Below, piece by piece: positions 8,791 through 17,744 of a stretch of 64,000 bases of DNA; position 1 is the stretch's first letter; each line of letters opens with the position of its first letter. The notes beneath the pieces are model-generated. The model worked only from the letters and a program-made list of their open reading frames with translations. It was not told where the DNA came from and did no database searches. The stretch lies in contig NZ_BAYE01000010.1 of assembly GCF_000685095.1 (NCBI RefSeq), positions 1 to 64,000 of the forward strand. Reading direction: 5' to 3'. The translations under genes were made by a program, and so were the position numbers. Source of the stretch: Paraburkholderia caledonica NBRC 102488 (lineage in GTDB: Bacteria; Pseudomonadota; Gammaproteobacteria; Burkholderiales; Burkholderiaceae).

Positions 8791-9132
8791 ATGGACGATA
8801 AGGACATTCCTCTTGCCAATAGCAACGTCGCATATCAAACCTTGCTACGGGAGAACGGCTACACCGTCGCTAAAACGACTGTCCGCGCGGGCGGCGAGAC
8901 ACAATGGCATCACCACAGCAACGTCAGTGATCGCTTTCTCGTAGTCCGTGGAGTGTTGACTGTGGAGACGAAAATCGGCGGGCTGGTCAAGAGTACAAAA
9001 GTTCGTGATTTCTTCAACGTCGATCCAGGTGTCGTTCATCACGTCAAGAACGAGACGGAAGACGATGTCGTCTACATCATGGTTCAGGCGGGAGGCGCCC
9101 CGGACATCGTGCTAGCCGCGGCTCCAGGTTGA
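8791..9132 (+). CDS. Small cupin-domain protein
   Basis: A 113-residue single-domain cupin. Motif 1 is visible as TQWHHHSNVSDRFLVVRGVL (histidines near residues 45-47) and motif 2 as VDPGVVHHVKNETEDDVVYI. Metal-binding histidines are present in both, so a metal-dependent fold is expected. Whether it is an enzyme or a binding protein cannot be told. ATG 8791 is preceded by ATCAGG. It converges on the HD/LuxR gene with only 28 bases between them. Confidence 0.85.
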   Translation: MDDKDIPLANSNVAYQTLLRENGYTVAKTTVRAGGETQWHHHSNVSDRFLVVRGVLTVETKIGGLVKSTKVRDFFNVDPGVVHHVKNETEDDVVYIMVQAGGAPDIVLAAAPG

Positions 9133-9160
9133 GTGTCGAGCCGCTGCAAGAGTCGAGCGA

Positions 9161-10651
9161 TCACAGCAAGCCCATTGCCGATGCCCTGAGCGTGGCTACC
9201 GCACGGGTTGAGCATTCGAGCTTGCGAAACACACTCTCCACGTGCGTGCGCACCGTACTCGGGCTGAGCGCTAACTCCTGCGCGACTTCCTTGTTGCTCG
9301 CGCCCCGCGAAATGGCGCGCAGCACGTCGATCTCCCGGGCAGAGAGACGTGTGCCTTGAGGCGTGCTGCTGGTGGCGCGTCTGGTGACGGCCGCGCCGTC
9401 ACCAAGCACTGCCTCCACCGCGTGGCCATCCAGCCGGCCGCTTGCCGCTTCGTCGCGCAGTTGCTTCGCCGCTGCGTCGGCAGAGAATGCCGCACGCCAC
9501 GGGCGCGCCGAGCGCAACGCGACCCACACCACCGACGCCGCCAGTATCCGCGCCTCGAGCGATAACGCCGCATTGCGCGCCGCACGAAAATAGCCGGAGC
9601 CGTCCAGGCGTTCGTACGCATGCGACGCAAGTTCGGCCGCTTCGCCGAGAGCCCAGGCCTGCTGGCCCGCGCGCCAGGTCCAGTAAGGGACGAGGCGCAC
9701 TTTTTCCCAGGCGCTTGGCGGCAGGCCTCTGGCCATGTTCCAGACATTGTTTGGGACCGCCGCGCGGCCAATACCGTGAATCAAACCCGCGCGATAGACG
9801 CGCCGGTGCGCCGCTTCGTCCGGCGTGAGCCGTGCACAACCTGCCGCTGCCGTCGCGGCCACTGCGCGCGAGAAGCCAGTCATCCACGGCAGCTTCAGGT
9901 CGATCACGTCGGCGATCAATTCGGCCGACGTCGCCTGTTGCATTCGCGACGTCGTCAACGCGGCGTCGAGATCGGCAGCGGACAGCAGATCCAATTCCGT
10001 CAGCCAGGAGGGCGCATGGCGCGCGACGGTGTCGACGAGACGCGCCGGATAGCGGGCGTCGGCACGTTGTGCAAGCAGCCCGAGCGCCCGCTCCATACCA
10101 TACGTGCGGGCGAAGACCTCCAGATCGCCGGCGAGCGCGATTACGTACACCGAAACCGGCACCGCTGCTCCCTCCAGACGCGCGGGGAGCCCGTTGCCGT
10201 CCCACGTTTCGAAGATGTGCCGCAACGCAGTTTCGGTTGCGGGTGCGAGGCCCAGCATGCGCGCGATTTCACCCGACACCTCGCAGTGAATTTGCGCGAG
10301 CGGCGTGAGCACCGCGGCGACGCCGCCTAGCGCCTCGAGCGGCTCGATCCAGTCGACGCGACCTTCGAGCATCGCGACGCGGCTTGTGATGTCGTCGCCG
10401 AAAACGTCGGCGAAGCCTGCGGCGTTCGCCGTGCACCCTGACCAGCGCAGCATCGACGCCTCGCGGACGGTGTCGCATGCCGTCGCGTCGATGCCCGCGG
10501 CCTCGGCGAGGCGCGCTGCGAGCCACCCCGTGCGCAGCGAATGGTCGGTTGGCTGGCCCATGCTCAGATCGCCGATAAAGGCGAGCGCCTTTACGGAATC
10601 AAACACGCGCAGCGGAGTGTGACCAGCAACGTCGTCGATCGTTTGGGTCAT
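9161..10651 (-). CDS. HD-GYP-like domain protein with C-terminal LuxR DNA-binding domain
   Basis: A 496-residue protein. An HD-GYP-like region covers about residues 20-400: ETWDGNGLPARL near 148-159, IHGIGRAAVPN near 291-301, and YERLDGSGYF near 346-355. The C-terminus (about 430-496) is a LuxR helix-turn-helix with LSAREIDVLRAISRGASNKE and SPSTVRTHVESVFRKL. In active HD-GYP phosphodiesterases the central motif is HD; here it reads HG, and GYP reads GYF, so cyclic-di-GMP hydrolysis is doubtful. It is probably a sensor-regulator. ATG 10651 (MTQTIDDVAGH) is preferred; an in-frame start at 10708 adds 19 residues. Confidence 0.85.
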   Translation of the reverse strand: MTQTIDDVAGHTPLRVFDSVKALAFIGDLSMGQPTDHSLRTGWLAARLAEAAGIDATACDTVREASMLRWSGCTANAAGFADVFGDDITSRVAMLEGRVDWIEPLEALGGVAAVLTPLAQIHCEVSGEIARMLGLAPATETALRHIFETWDGNGLPARLEGAAVPVSVYVIALAGDLEVFARTYGMERALGLLAQRADARYPARLVDTVARHAPSWLTELDLLSAADLDAALTTSRMQQATSAELIADVIDLKLPWMTGFSRAVAATAAAGCARLTPDEAAHRRVYRAGLIHGIGRAAVPNNVWNMARGLPPSAWEKVRLVPYWTWRAGQQAWALGEAAELASHAYERLDGSGYFRAARNAALSLEARILAASVVWVALRSARPWRAAFSADAAAKQLRDEAASGRLDGHAVEAVLGDGAAVTRRATSSTPQGTRLSAREIDVLRAISRGASNKEVAQELALSPSTVRTHVESVFRKLECSTRAVATLRASAMGLL

Positions 10652-10711
10652 ATGAACAATCACTTTTGGGAACGACTGGTAACTATATGCGATCCCGCGT
10701 TTGGGCAAGGG

Positions 10712-10727
10712 TCGGTCATCTGACCGA
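10712..10727. promoter_or_regulatory. Perfect dyad in the divergent intergenic region
   Basis: TCGGTCA-TC-TGACCGA is a 7+7 perfect inverted repeat. It lies between the divergent HD/LuxR gene (start 10651) and the DUF5666-like gene (start 10806). It could be an operator for either gene. No T-run follows on either strand, so it is not a clear terminator. The binding protein is unknown. Confidence 0.4.
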
Positions 10728-10805
10728 TGCCGCCGAAGAGTGCGAAATGCGATGCTGTCGTGCGATTGTTACCACCGACCAGACCCGACTACACACGGAG
10801 TATTC

Positions 10806-11420
10806 ATGTCCTTCCGATTTCAACTCGTCGTTTCGGCGATCGCCCTCACGCTCGCTAACGCCTCGTTCGCTCAACCCTCGGCGGACAAGCCCGAACGGAT
10901 CAGGGGCACCATCCAGTCGTATTCAGCCGGCATGCTGCAGGTGCACCGGCGCAGCGGCGAAACGGTCAGCATCGCAGTAGACGATTCGACCGGCCTGAAT
11001 GCCGTGAAAGCCGTACAGCTTTCGGATATCAAGCCCGGTACTTACGTAGGGGCCGCCGCAATGCCAGGCGCCGACGGCAAGCTCGTGGCGAAGGAAGTCC
11101 TCGTATTTCCCGAGGCCGCGCGAGGAACTGCCGAAGGTCACTATGCATGGGACCTGGGCGCGAATAGCTCGATGACGAACGCGAACGTCGATACGGTCGT
11201 GCAGGGTACCAGCGGTCGGGACCTCAAGCTTTCGTACAAGGGCGGCAACAACACCGTCACCGTGCCCGCCAACGCACCGGTCGTCACGCTCATTCCCGCT
11301 ACACGCGACGAACTGACCTCGGGCAAGCGGGTGTTCGTCGTGGCGAGCCACGGCGCAGGTGCCGCCTACAAAGGGCTGCAGATCGTCGTGGAGAAGGACG
11401 GGGTGGCACCCCCGATGTGA
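10806..11420 (+). CDS. Exported DUF5666-like protein
   Basis: A 204-residue protein with a typical Sec signal peptide (MSFRFQLVVSAIALTLANAS, cleavage probably after SFA near residue 22). The mature part contains RIRGTIQSYSAGMLQVHRRSGETVSI followed by IKPGTYVGAAAMPGADGKLVAKEVLVF. This is the beta-rich OB-like pattern of DUF5666 proteins, and a second similar module follows. It is expected in the periplasm; function unknown. ATG 10806 follows CGGAG, a good ribosome binding site; the frame is open further upstream but without signal-peptide logic. Confidence 0.82.
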   Translation: MSFRFQLVVSAIALTLANASFAQPSADKPERIRGTIQSYSAGMLQVHRRSGETVSIAVDDSTGLNAVKAVQLSDIKPGTYVGAAAMPGADGKLVAKEVLVFPEAARGTAEGHYAWDLGANSSMTNANVDTVVQGTSGRDLKLSYKGGNNTVTVPANAPVVTLIPATRDELTSGKRVFVVASHGAGAAYKGLQIVVEKDGVAPPM

Positions 11421-11497
11421 GTTGGGCCGTCACGAGCGTTACCTATGAAAGCCGCTGACGAGGCGTCACGGTAGCGGAGATCAGAAAAGGAATTGCA

Positions 11498-12073
11498 ATG
11501 AATGAACAACCCATCAATGCCAATAGCGGTCGCGAAGAACACTGGTTAACGCGTTACTACTTTATGCGGACCGCGTTTTCAGCGGTCTGGGTCGCGCTTG
11601 CTTTTTCGATCGGGCAACGCTCACCGGAGGCGACAGCGGCTCTACTTTTTGCTTATCCCGCATGGGACGCGCTGGCCAATTACTTCGACATGTCGCGCAG
11701 CGGCGGGATGGCGGAAGGCCGCACCCAGGCAATCAACATTGCCATCAGCGTCATCACGGCGATTGCAGTAATTCTGGCGTTGAGAACCAGTATGAGCTGG
11801 GTGCTTGGCGTCTTCGGAGCGTGGGCGATACTGTCAGGGCTCTTGCAACTCGGAACTGCGCTGCGCCGCTGGAAGCGCTCTCCCGCGCAATGGGCCATGG
11901 TTCTGAGCGGCGCACAATCGGCGCTGGCAGGTGCTTACTTCATCGTGCAGGCCGGTGTGGCGATGCCCCCGGCCATCTCACGCATAGCGGGATACGCCGC
12001 GGTGGGCGCAATCTATTATCTGGTTTCGGCGTTGTGGCTCTATGCACGCCGGCTGCGCCGCAAGGTCGCCTGA
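11498..12073 (+). CDS. DUF308/HdeD-like membrane protein
   Basis: A 191-residue membrane protein with about six hydrophobic helices (roughly 25-45, 52-66, 80-100, 103-122, 132-152, 160-182) and a basic C-terminus (YARRLRRKVA). The layout and the repeated helix-Gly pattern (LGVFGAWAILSGLLQLGTAL) fit the DUF308/HdeD family, linked in E. coli to acid resistance. No specific function can be claimed. ATG 11498 follows AAAGGAATTGCA, a good ribosome binding site. Confidence 0.75.
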   Translation: MNEQPINANSGREEHWLTRYYFMRTAFSAVWVALAFSIGQRSPEATAALLFAYPAWDALANYFDMSRSGGMAEGRTQAINIAISVITAIAVILALRTSMSWVLGVFGAWAILSGLLQLGTALRRWKRSPAQWAMVLSGAQSALAGAYFIVQAGVAMPPAISRIAGYAAVGAIYYLVSALWLYARRLRRKVA

Positions 12074-12180
12074 ACGGCGGAAAGAACTGGCCATTCTCAC
12101 GACGCCATTCGCTCTGCATGTGCTTCATGAGTCGTTCGAAATTGGCCGTATGATCTTTTTCCGCCGTGCCCAGAACCGCC

Positions 12181-13275
12181 TTATAGAGGCGAGATTCCGC
12201 TGACGCCGGCTTTGCCGCCGACGTCGGCCGAACATTCGCCTGAGAGAAAACTTGCATCGGCCGAGTCGGACATCGAATCGTGGCCGTCCGTCGTCAAGTG
12301 GCTGCGTCGCCAACTGGCGGGCGGCAGGCCGAATTCCCGCTTGAATGCGCGATTGAACGCCGCCTCCGACTCATAGCCGACCCGCTCCGCAATAGCCGTA
12401 AGCGACTGCGCTCCGTCACGTAACGCCTGTGCCGCAATTTGCAGACGCCAGCGCGCCAGATATTGCATCGGTGGCTGGCCAAGCAATTGAGTAAAGCGCT
12501 GTGCAAGCGCCGAACGCGAGAGGCCCGCTTTGCGGGCAAGTTCATCGACCGTCCAACCATACGCCGGTTGCGCATGCATCAACGCGAGCGATCGTCCCAC
12601 GAAACGATCGCTGACGCCGGCCAGCCATCCTTTGCGGTCTGCAGGCAGCGCATCGACACAACGCCGTACCGCTTCCACGAAAAGCAGTTCGGACAAACGT
12701 CCGAGTACGATCGCGCTGCCTACGCGCCATTCGGCTGCTTCTACAGCCGCGAGTTTCAACGATGACTCCAGCCACGCGGATCTCGCGTCGTTGCGCATGT
12801 CGATCTTGAACATACGGGGCAATGCCGACAGCACCGGATTGGTCAGCGTATCGTCGCAGGCGAGGAAGCCGCAAATGAGCCGCGTTTTCGCACCGCCCCC
12901 ACCGTAACTCAACCTGATCACGTCGCCCGGGGTAGTTTCCAGATACTGCGACAGCATCTGGTGAGAGGGCGCCGGTTCGAGTTCGAGCGAACTGCCCATT
13001 AAATGCGCTTCCCCCTGCGGTACCACGAGAAGTTCTCCGGCATCGACGCAGATAGCGGAGGAGGGGTCGTCGACGAGTCGTGCGCGACAGCTCCCCTCGG
13101 TGATGAGGTGATAGGAGACGATGCGTTCCGCGCGCGGCAGAAACGACACACACAACTCCCGGGTCGCCTCGCCGAAAACACACCAGGGTGCAGTGAAGTC
13201 TGCGCTTAGATACACCGCTCCACTTAGATGCACGAGGCGAAGTACGTCGGAAAGAGCATCCATGGTGTTGTCCAT
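12181..13275 (-). CDS. AraC family transcriptional regulator (cupin-type sensor domain)
   Basis: A 364-residue regulator. The N-terminal part (about 1-180) is the cupin-like ligand-binding domain of the AraC_binding_2/Cupin_6 type (LSGAVYLSADFTAPWCVFGE, AGELLVVPQGEAHLMGS). The C-terminal part (about 235-335) has the two AraC helix-turn-helix motifs (WTVDELARKAGLSRSALAQR, then SLTAIAERVGYESEAAFNRA). It is divergent from the GFA-family gene, its most likely target. ATG 13275 is chosen for fit; an upstream start at 13317 is possible. A tail of about 40 residues beyond the HTH is unusual. Confidence 0.9.
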   Translation of the reverse strand: MDNTMDALSDVLRLVHLSGAVYLSADFTAPWCVFGEATRELCVSFLPRAERIVSYHLITEGSCRARLVDDPSSAICVDAGELLVVPQGEAHLMGSSLELEPAPSHQMLSQYLETTPGDVIRLSYGGGGAKTRLICGFLACDDTLTNPVLSALPRMFKIDMRNDARSAWLESSLKLAAVEAAEWRVGSAIVLGRLSELLFVEAVRRCVDALPADRKGWLAGVSDRFVGRSLALMHAQPAYGWTVDELARKAGLSRSALAQRFTQLLGQPPMQYLARWRLQIAAQALRDGAQSLTAIAERVGYESEAAFNRAFKREFGLPPASWRRSHLTTDGHDSMSDSADASFLSGECSADVGGKAGVSGISPL

Positions 13276-13409
13276 CAGTTTCGGCGTCCTGCGCAAAACA
13301 TCTGGACGACCGGTCATTCACCGATATGGCTTGCGTCCCGATACTAGCACTCACGCGAATCCGCAACAACGAACGGTAGAGCGTCGACTTACACCATCAG
13401 GAGAACGAC

Positions 13410-13844
13410 ATGAGTTACACAGAGACTTATCGCGGTCAATGCTTTTGCGGCGCAGTGCAATTCACCGTAACCGGGGAGCCCGCCGGTATGGGCTATTGCC
13501 ATTGCGAGTCGTGCCGTAGCTGGTCGGCGGCGCCCGTCAATGCGTTCACGCTGTGGAAGCCGGAGGCGCTGAACGTTACTCGCGGCGCTGATGATATCGG
13601 CACTTACAACAAGACGCCGCATAGCTACCGCAAGTGGTGCAAGTCATGTGGTGGACATCTCTTTACCGAGCATCCCGGGCTCGAACTGATCGACGTGTAC
13701 GCCGCGGTCATCGCCGACTTCCCATATGAACCCGGCGTGCACGTTCATTACACGGAGTCGCGGCTTCGAATGAAAGACGGTCTGCCCAAGCAGAAAGATC
13801 TGCCGGGTGAAATGGGCGGCTCGGGTATCAGCGTCGCCGAATAG
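13410..13844 (+). CDS. GFA (glutathione-dependent formaldehyde-activating-like) family zinc protein
   Basis: A 144-residue CENP-V/GFA-fold protein. The zinc cysteines of the family are visible: GQCFCGAVQF (Cys10, Cys12), YCHCESCRSW (near 28-34), and KWCKSCGGHLF (near 76-80). Members were named for accelerating glutathione-formaldehyde adduct formation, but most are of unknown function. ATG 13410 follows a GGAGAACGAC ribosome binding site. It is divergent from the AraC regulator. Confidence 0.92.
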   Translation: MSYTETYRGQCFCGAVQFTVTGEPAGMGYCHCESCRSWSAAPVNAFTLWKPEALNVTRGADDIGTYNKTPHSYRKWCKSCGGHLFTEHPGLELIDVYAAVIADFPYEPGVHVHYTESRLRMKDGLPKQKDLPGEMGGSGISVAE

Positions 13845-13982
13845 TCATTGCATCTCGCAGTTCAGGTTCGATTCGCCCGATCGTCGCGCGGGCCTTCTCG
13901 CAGTGCAAGTTCGCGGCGTCATCTGAATGGCAGCAACTTCGAGCATTGACTCATCGCTGCCCTTGGTTCTCAGGAGTCGTTT

Positions 13983-14816
13983 ATGTCCGCAGTCGATTCT
14001 TCTTTTTCGCCCGTCGCAGACTTCGCTGCCGTCAAGGTTCGTCAACAGGCCGCGTGGTCGACCGGCAATTATGCTGTCGTCGGCACGACGCTGCAGATCG
14101 TCGGAGAAACTCTGTGCGAAGCGCTTGACCTGCGCGCCGGTTCGAGCGTGCTCGACGTTGCAGCAGGCAATGGCAATGCAACGTTGGCGGCCGCGCGCCG
14201 CTGGTGCGATGTCACTTCCACTGACTATGTCGCCTCACTGCTGGACGCCGGTCGTGCCCGCGCGCAAGCAGAAGGTCTTGCCGTCAAGTTTCAGGAAGCT
14301 GACGCGGAAGCGCTGCCGTTCCCGGACGCCTCGTTTGACATCGTCATGTCGACGTTCGGTGTGATGTTCGCTCCGGATCAGGCGAAGGCAGCGGCTGAAC
14401 TGGCTCGTGTGTGCAAGCCGGGCGGCCGCATCGGCCTCGCGAACTGGACACCGGATAGCTTCATCGGACAAGTGTTCAAGACAATCGGCGTGCACATTCC
14501 GCCACCCGTGGGCGTGGCATCGCCTGCGCTGTGGGGCACGAAGGCGCGGCTGGAAACACTGTTCGAAGGCAAGACCCGGAAGATCGTCGCGAACAGCCGC
14601 CATTTCACGTTCCGTTACCGCTCCCCCGAACATTTCGTGGAAGTGTTCCGCACGTTTTATGGACCGGTGAACAAGGCATTTGGCGCACTCGACGGCGAGC
14701 GGCAAGCGGCGCTTCTGGGCGATCTGATGACCTTGATAAAGAGCCGCAATCGGTCCGGTGACGCGACGCTCGTGCTGCCTAGCGAGTACCTCGAAGTGGT
14801 GGTGGAACGATCATGA
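13983..14816 (+). CDS. Class I SAM-dependent methyltransferase
   Basis: A 277-residue methyltransferase of the UbiE/Methyltransf_11 type. Motif I (SVLDVAAGNGNATLAAARRW) lies at about residues 55-74, the acidic residue after beta-2 in VTSTDYVASLLDAGRARA, then EADAEALPFPDASFDIVMSTFGVMF (motifs II and III). An ELARVCKPGGRIGLANWTPD stretch follows. It transfers a methyl group from S-adenosylmethionine; the acceptor cannot be told. It stands alone, on the same strand as the GFA gene 138 bases upstream. Confidence 0.9.
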   Translation: MSAVDSSFSPVADFAAVKVRQQAAWSTGNYAVVGTTLQIVGETLCEALDLRAGSSVLDVAAGNGNATLAAARRWCDVTSTDYVASLLDAGRARAQAEGLAVKFQEADAEALPFPDASFDIVMSTFGVMFAPDQAKAAAELARVCKPGGRIGLANWTPDSFIGQVFKTIGVHIPPPVGVASPALWGTKARLETLFEGKTRKIVANSRHFTFRYRSPEHFVEVFRTFYGPVNKAFGALDGERQAALLGDLMTLIKSRNRSGDATLVLPSEYLEVVVERS

Positions 14817-15213
14817 ACGGCGTCGAGCGCAGCGCCGCCGTCCTGCTCGGATCCGCCTCGCGCCTCTGGTCGATCGCTTGCCTGATCGGTCTCCGGCACG
14901 GTTCGGTGATGATTGCGTTGCCACTGTGCTCGTCGGCGTGCTTTTTCGGTCTTCGATTCGTCCTGACGGTGTTGGGTCTTTCGGCTTGACTGCCGCTTCA
15001 TTGCAATCTGCTGCTTTACCGCGCCTTCGTGCGCGGTAAAGCCCAATTCAATTCCTCGTACTACGCACGTCACGCATGACACTCATGCGCAGACGCAGCG
15101 CATTGGTGCTGTCAAAAATGATGCGTTTACTGCTGCGAAAAAACTTGCATTTCGCGCGGGAAAAACTACCTTGATTAAACAAAGCAGTTTGGGCTCGGCA
15201 GCGGAGGAGACAC
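14817..15213. other. Intergenic region upstream of the sugar operon
   Basis: This is 397 bases without a supportable gene. It contains the long perfect hairpin at 15013-15042. Nearer the LacI gene it becomes AT-richer and holds a GCGAAA-N9-TTTCGC inverted repeat (15135-15155), which could be part of the operator region of the downstream regulator. No clear -35/-10 pair stands out. Confidence 0.5.
15013..15042. terminator. Perfect 12-bp stem hairpin
   Basis: GCTTTACCGCGC (15013-15024) and its exact complement GCGCGGTAAAGC (15031-15042) enclose a 6-base loop. This could form a very stable RNA hairpin after the methyltransferase gene or before the LacI gene. The following bases (CCAATTCAATTCC) contain no T-run, so classic intrinsic termination is uncertain. 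Confidence 0.5.
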
Positions 15214-16233
15214 ATGCCGGCTACACGTATGATGATTGCGCGTCGCGCGGGCGTGAGCGTTGCCACGGTCGATCGTGTGTTGCGCGACGACCAGGCCGTG
15301 CGTCCCGAAACGGCAGAGCGCGTGCATCTGGCACTCCTGGCGCTGCGGGACGACCGCGCGAGTCGTGGTCGTCCCGCGAAGATCAATTCCTATCGCGTCG
15401 CCTTCGTTCTCCCTCAGGTCAATTCGCGCTTTCTCGATCACGTCGAGCGTGACATCGCACTGTCCGCAAGCTTCTTTCGCGAGCATCGGATCATTCCGTC
15501 GTTCTACCGATGCGACTTCTCATCTCATCGCGACACCATTGCTTTCGCGCAGCAGGTCATCGACTACGACGCGCTAGTACTCGTGCCGCTCGACTATCCA
15601 GCGGTCGAACGTCTTATCGAAGACACGAGCGATGCAGGCGTGCCCGTGGTCACGGTGTTCTCCGATTTGCCCGCTAGTCGCCGTGCAGCATATGTCGGAG
15701 TCGATAACAGGATCGCAGGACGCATGGCGGGTGCATTGATGGGCCGCTTTCTCGGTGCGCGCCTCGGCACGGTGGCGGTCCTGTCGGGGTCATCGCGCCT
15801 GCACGATCAGCTCGAACGGCGCACCGGGTTTTCACAGGTGCTCGAAGAAGACTTCCGCAATCTGCGCTGGATCGCCGAACCAGACTTCACTGAAGACGAC
15901 GACGGCGCGGGCCTCGCCGCGCAAGGTCTCATTGCGCGTCACCCGGATCTGGTCGGCGTTTATGCAACGGGCGGCGGCATCTCGGGCATCGCAAAAGCGT
16001 TGCAGGAATCCGGTGACAAGGCTCGCCTCGTGCTGATCGGCCATCAATGCACCGCGGCGACGCGCACGCAGTTATCAGAACGTGCTATCGACGTGATCCT
16101 CGATCAGGACGTGCGCGGCATCGTCCACTGGTCGGGCCTCGTGGCAATCAACTGTCTTAACGACGTGCGTGGCGCGCTCGCCATTCCAACGCCGGAAACC
16201 AGAATCTATCTTCGTGAGAATGCGCATGCCTGA
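15214..16233 (+). CDS. LacI family transcriptional regulator
   Basis: A 339-residue LacI-type repressor. The N-terminal helix-turn-helix is RRAGVSVATVDRVLRDDQAV (about residues 10-29). The remainder is a periplasmic-binding-protein-like sensor domain of the Peripla_BP_4 type. It includes VLVPLDYPAVERLIEDTSDA, VPVVTVFSDLP and YVGVDNRIAGRMAG, like the sugar-sensing LacI proteins that regulate ABC importers. It is first in a run of genes on one strand, 113 bases ahead of the binding-protein gene. It most likely controls the importer and the DhaK/DhaL kinase in response to the imported sugar or polyol. Confidence 0.9.
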   Translation: MPATRMMIARRAGVSVATVDRVLRDDQAVRPETAERVHLALLALRDDRASRGRPAKINSYRVAFVLPQVNSRFLDHVERDIALSASFFREHRIIPSFYRCDFSSHRDTIAFAQQVIDYDALVLVPLDYPAVERLIEDTSDAGVPVVTVFSDLPASRRAAYVGVDNRIAGRMAGALMGRFLGARLGTVAVLSGSSRLHDQLERRTGFSQVLEEDFRNLRWIAEPDFTEDDDGAGLAAQGLIARHPDLVGVYATGGGISGIAKALQESGDKARLVLIGHQCTAATRTQLSERAIDVILDQDVRGIVHWSGLVAINCLNDVRGALAIPTPETRIYLRENAHA

Positions 16234-16346
16234 AGCTCGCGACACGCGGATTGCAGTTCGAATCCGCTGAGCTCAAATACAGCACCCGGCGCATGGGCGC
16301 TGTTCCACAGCAGGTTGGAGACCCGGGAAAGACAAGGAGAAGACAA

Positions 16347-17678
16347 ATGTTACGTCTTACGTCAGCAAGGGTAATAGCGGCGGGCATCATTGCGTTTGGA
16401 CTCGGCATGGCACCGGGCGCGCAGGCACAGGACAAGCAGTTGACGCTATGCTGGGCAGCATGGGACCCGGCCAATGCACTCGTCGAATTGTCGAAAGATT
16501 TCACCACGAAAACCGGCATCAAAATGAAGTTCGAGTTCGTGCCGTGGACGAGCTACGCGGATCGCTTCATCAACGAGCTTAATTCGCATGGCAAACTATG
16601 TGACCTGATCATCGGCGACAGCCAATGGATTGGCGGCGCGGCAGTCAACGGGCACTATGTGAAGCTCAACGATTTCTTTGCGAAGAACAAGATTTCGATG
16701 AACGACTTCGTGCCGGCGACTGTAGTGGGTTACGCGGAGTGGCCGAAGAACACGCCTAACTACTGGGCGTTGCCGGCCATGGCGGACGCAGTGGGCTGGA
16801 CGTATCGAAAGGACTGGTTCGCTCGCCCTGAATTGCGCGCCGAATTCAAGCAGAAATATAAACGCGAACTCGAACCGCCCACCACACTGGACGAACTCAA
16901 GCAAACCGCGGAGTTCTTTCAGGGCCGCAAGATAGACGGCAAGACGGTCTACGGTGTCTATATCTTCACGGAGCGCGGTTCTGAAGGGATCACAATGGGC
17001 GTGACCAACGCGCTTTACAACTTCGGCTTCGAGTATCAGGACCCCAAGAAGCCGTACCACCTCGACGGCTTCGTCAACTCACCCGGCGCGGTCAAGGGAT
17101 TGGAGTACTACAAGGCGCTTTACAAGTGCTGCACGGCGCCGGGCATGACCAACGCGTACATGCAGGAAGGGCTGGATGCCTTCAAGTCCGGCCAGGTGGC
17201 CATGCAAATGAACTGGTTTGCATTCTTCCCCGGACTCTACAAAGACCCGAATGTGGGCGGCGACAAGATCGGTTTCTTCGTCAACCCGCGCGAAACGAAG
17301 CAGTACACGCAGCTTGGAGGACAGGGCATTTCTGTCGTCGCTTATTCGGATCATAAAGACGATGCGCTCGAGTACATCAAGTGGTTCGCGCAACCAGACG
17401 TCCAGAAAAAGTGGTGGCAGCTTGGGGGTTATTCGGCGGCCAAATCAGTGGTCGATGCGCCCGACTTTCCTAAGAGCGCACCCTTTGCGCCGGCGTTCCT
17501 GAAGTCGATGTCGATCGTCAAAGACTTCTGGGCCGAGCCCACCTATGCGGAACTCCTGCTCGACATGCAAAAGCGGGTGCATGACTACGTGGTGGCCGAC
17601 AAGGGCACGGCCAAGGAAGCGCTGGACTTGCTCGTCAAAGACTGGAACAAGGTCTTCAAGGCGGAAGGCAAGAACTAG
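16347..17678 (+). CDS. Carbohydrate ABC transporter substrate-binding protein
   Basis: A 443-residue periplasmic binding protein of the extracellular solute-binding family 1. A signal peptide (MLRLTSARVIAAGIIAFGLG, cleavage probably after AQA near residue 26) is followed by a mature start QDKQLTLCWAAWDP. WALPAMADAVGWTYRKDWF lies near 146-164 and is typical of the sugar/polyol cluster. ATG 16347 follows AAGGAGAAGACAA, a strong ribosome binding site. It captures the substrate for the two permeases that follow. Ligand unknown; the dihydroxyacetone-type kinase genes downstream suggest a small ketose, triose or polyol. Confidence 0.92.
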   Translation: MLRLTSARVIAAGIIAFGLGMAPGAQAQDKQLTLCWAAWDPANALVELSKDFTTKTGIKMKFEFVPWTSYADRFINELNSHGKLCDLIIGDSQWIGGAAVNGHYVKLNDFFAKNKISMNDFVPATVVGYAEWPKNTPNYWALPAMADAVGWTYRKDWFARPELRAEFKQKYKRELEPPTTLDELKQTAEFFQGRKIDGKTVYGVYIFTERGSEGITMGVTNALYNFGFEYQDPKKPYHLDGFVNSPGAVKGLEYYKALYKCCTAPGMTNAYMQEGLDAFKSGQVAMQMNWFAFFPGLYKDPNVGGDKIGFFVNPRETKQYTQLGGQGISVVAYSDHKDDALEYIKWFAQPDVQKKWWQLGGYSAAKSVVDAPDFPKSAPFAPAFLKSMSIVKDFWAEPTYAELLLDMQKRVHDYVVADKGTAKEALDLLVKDWNKVFKAEGKN

Positions 17679-17744
17679 CGCGTATCGAGGACGGGACCGG
17701 CGGCGCCTGCACGGATGCCGCCGACGCCTTTAAAGGAGCGAGGC

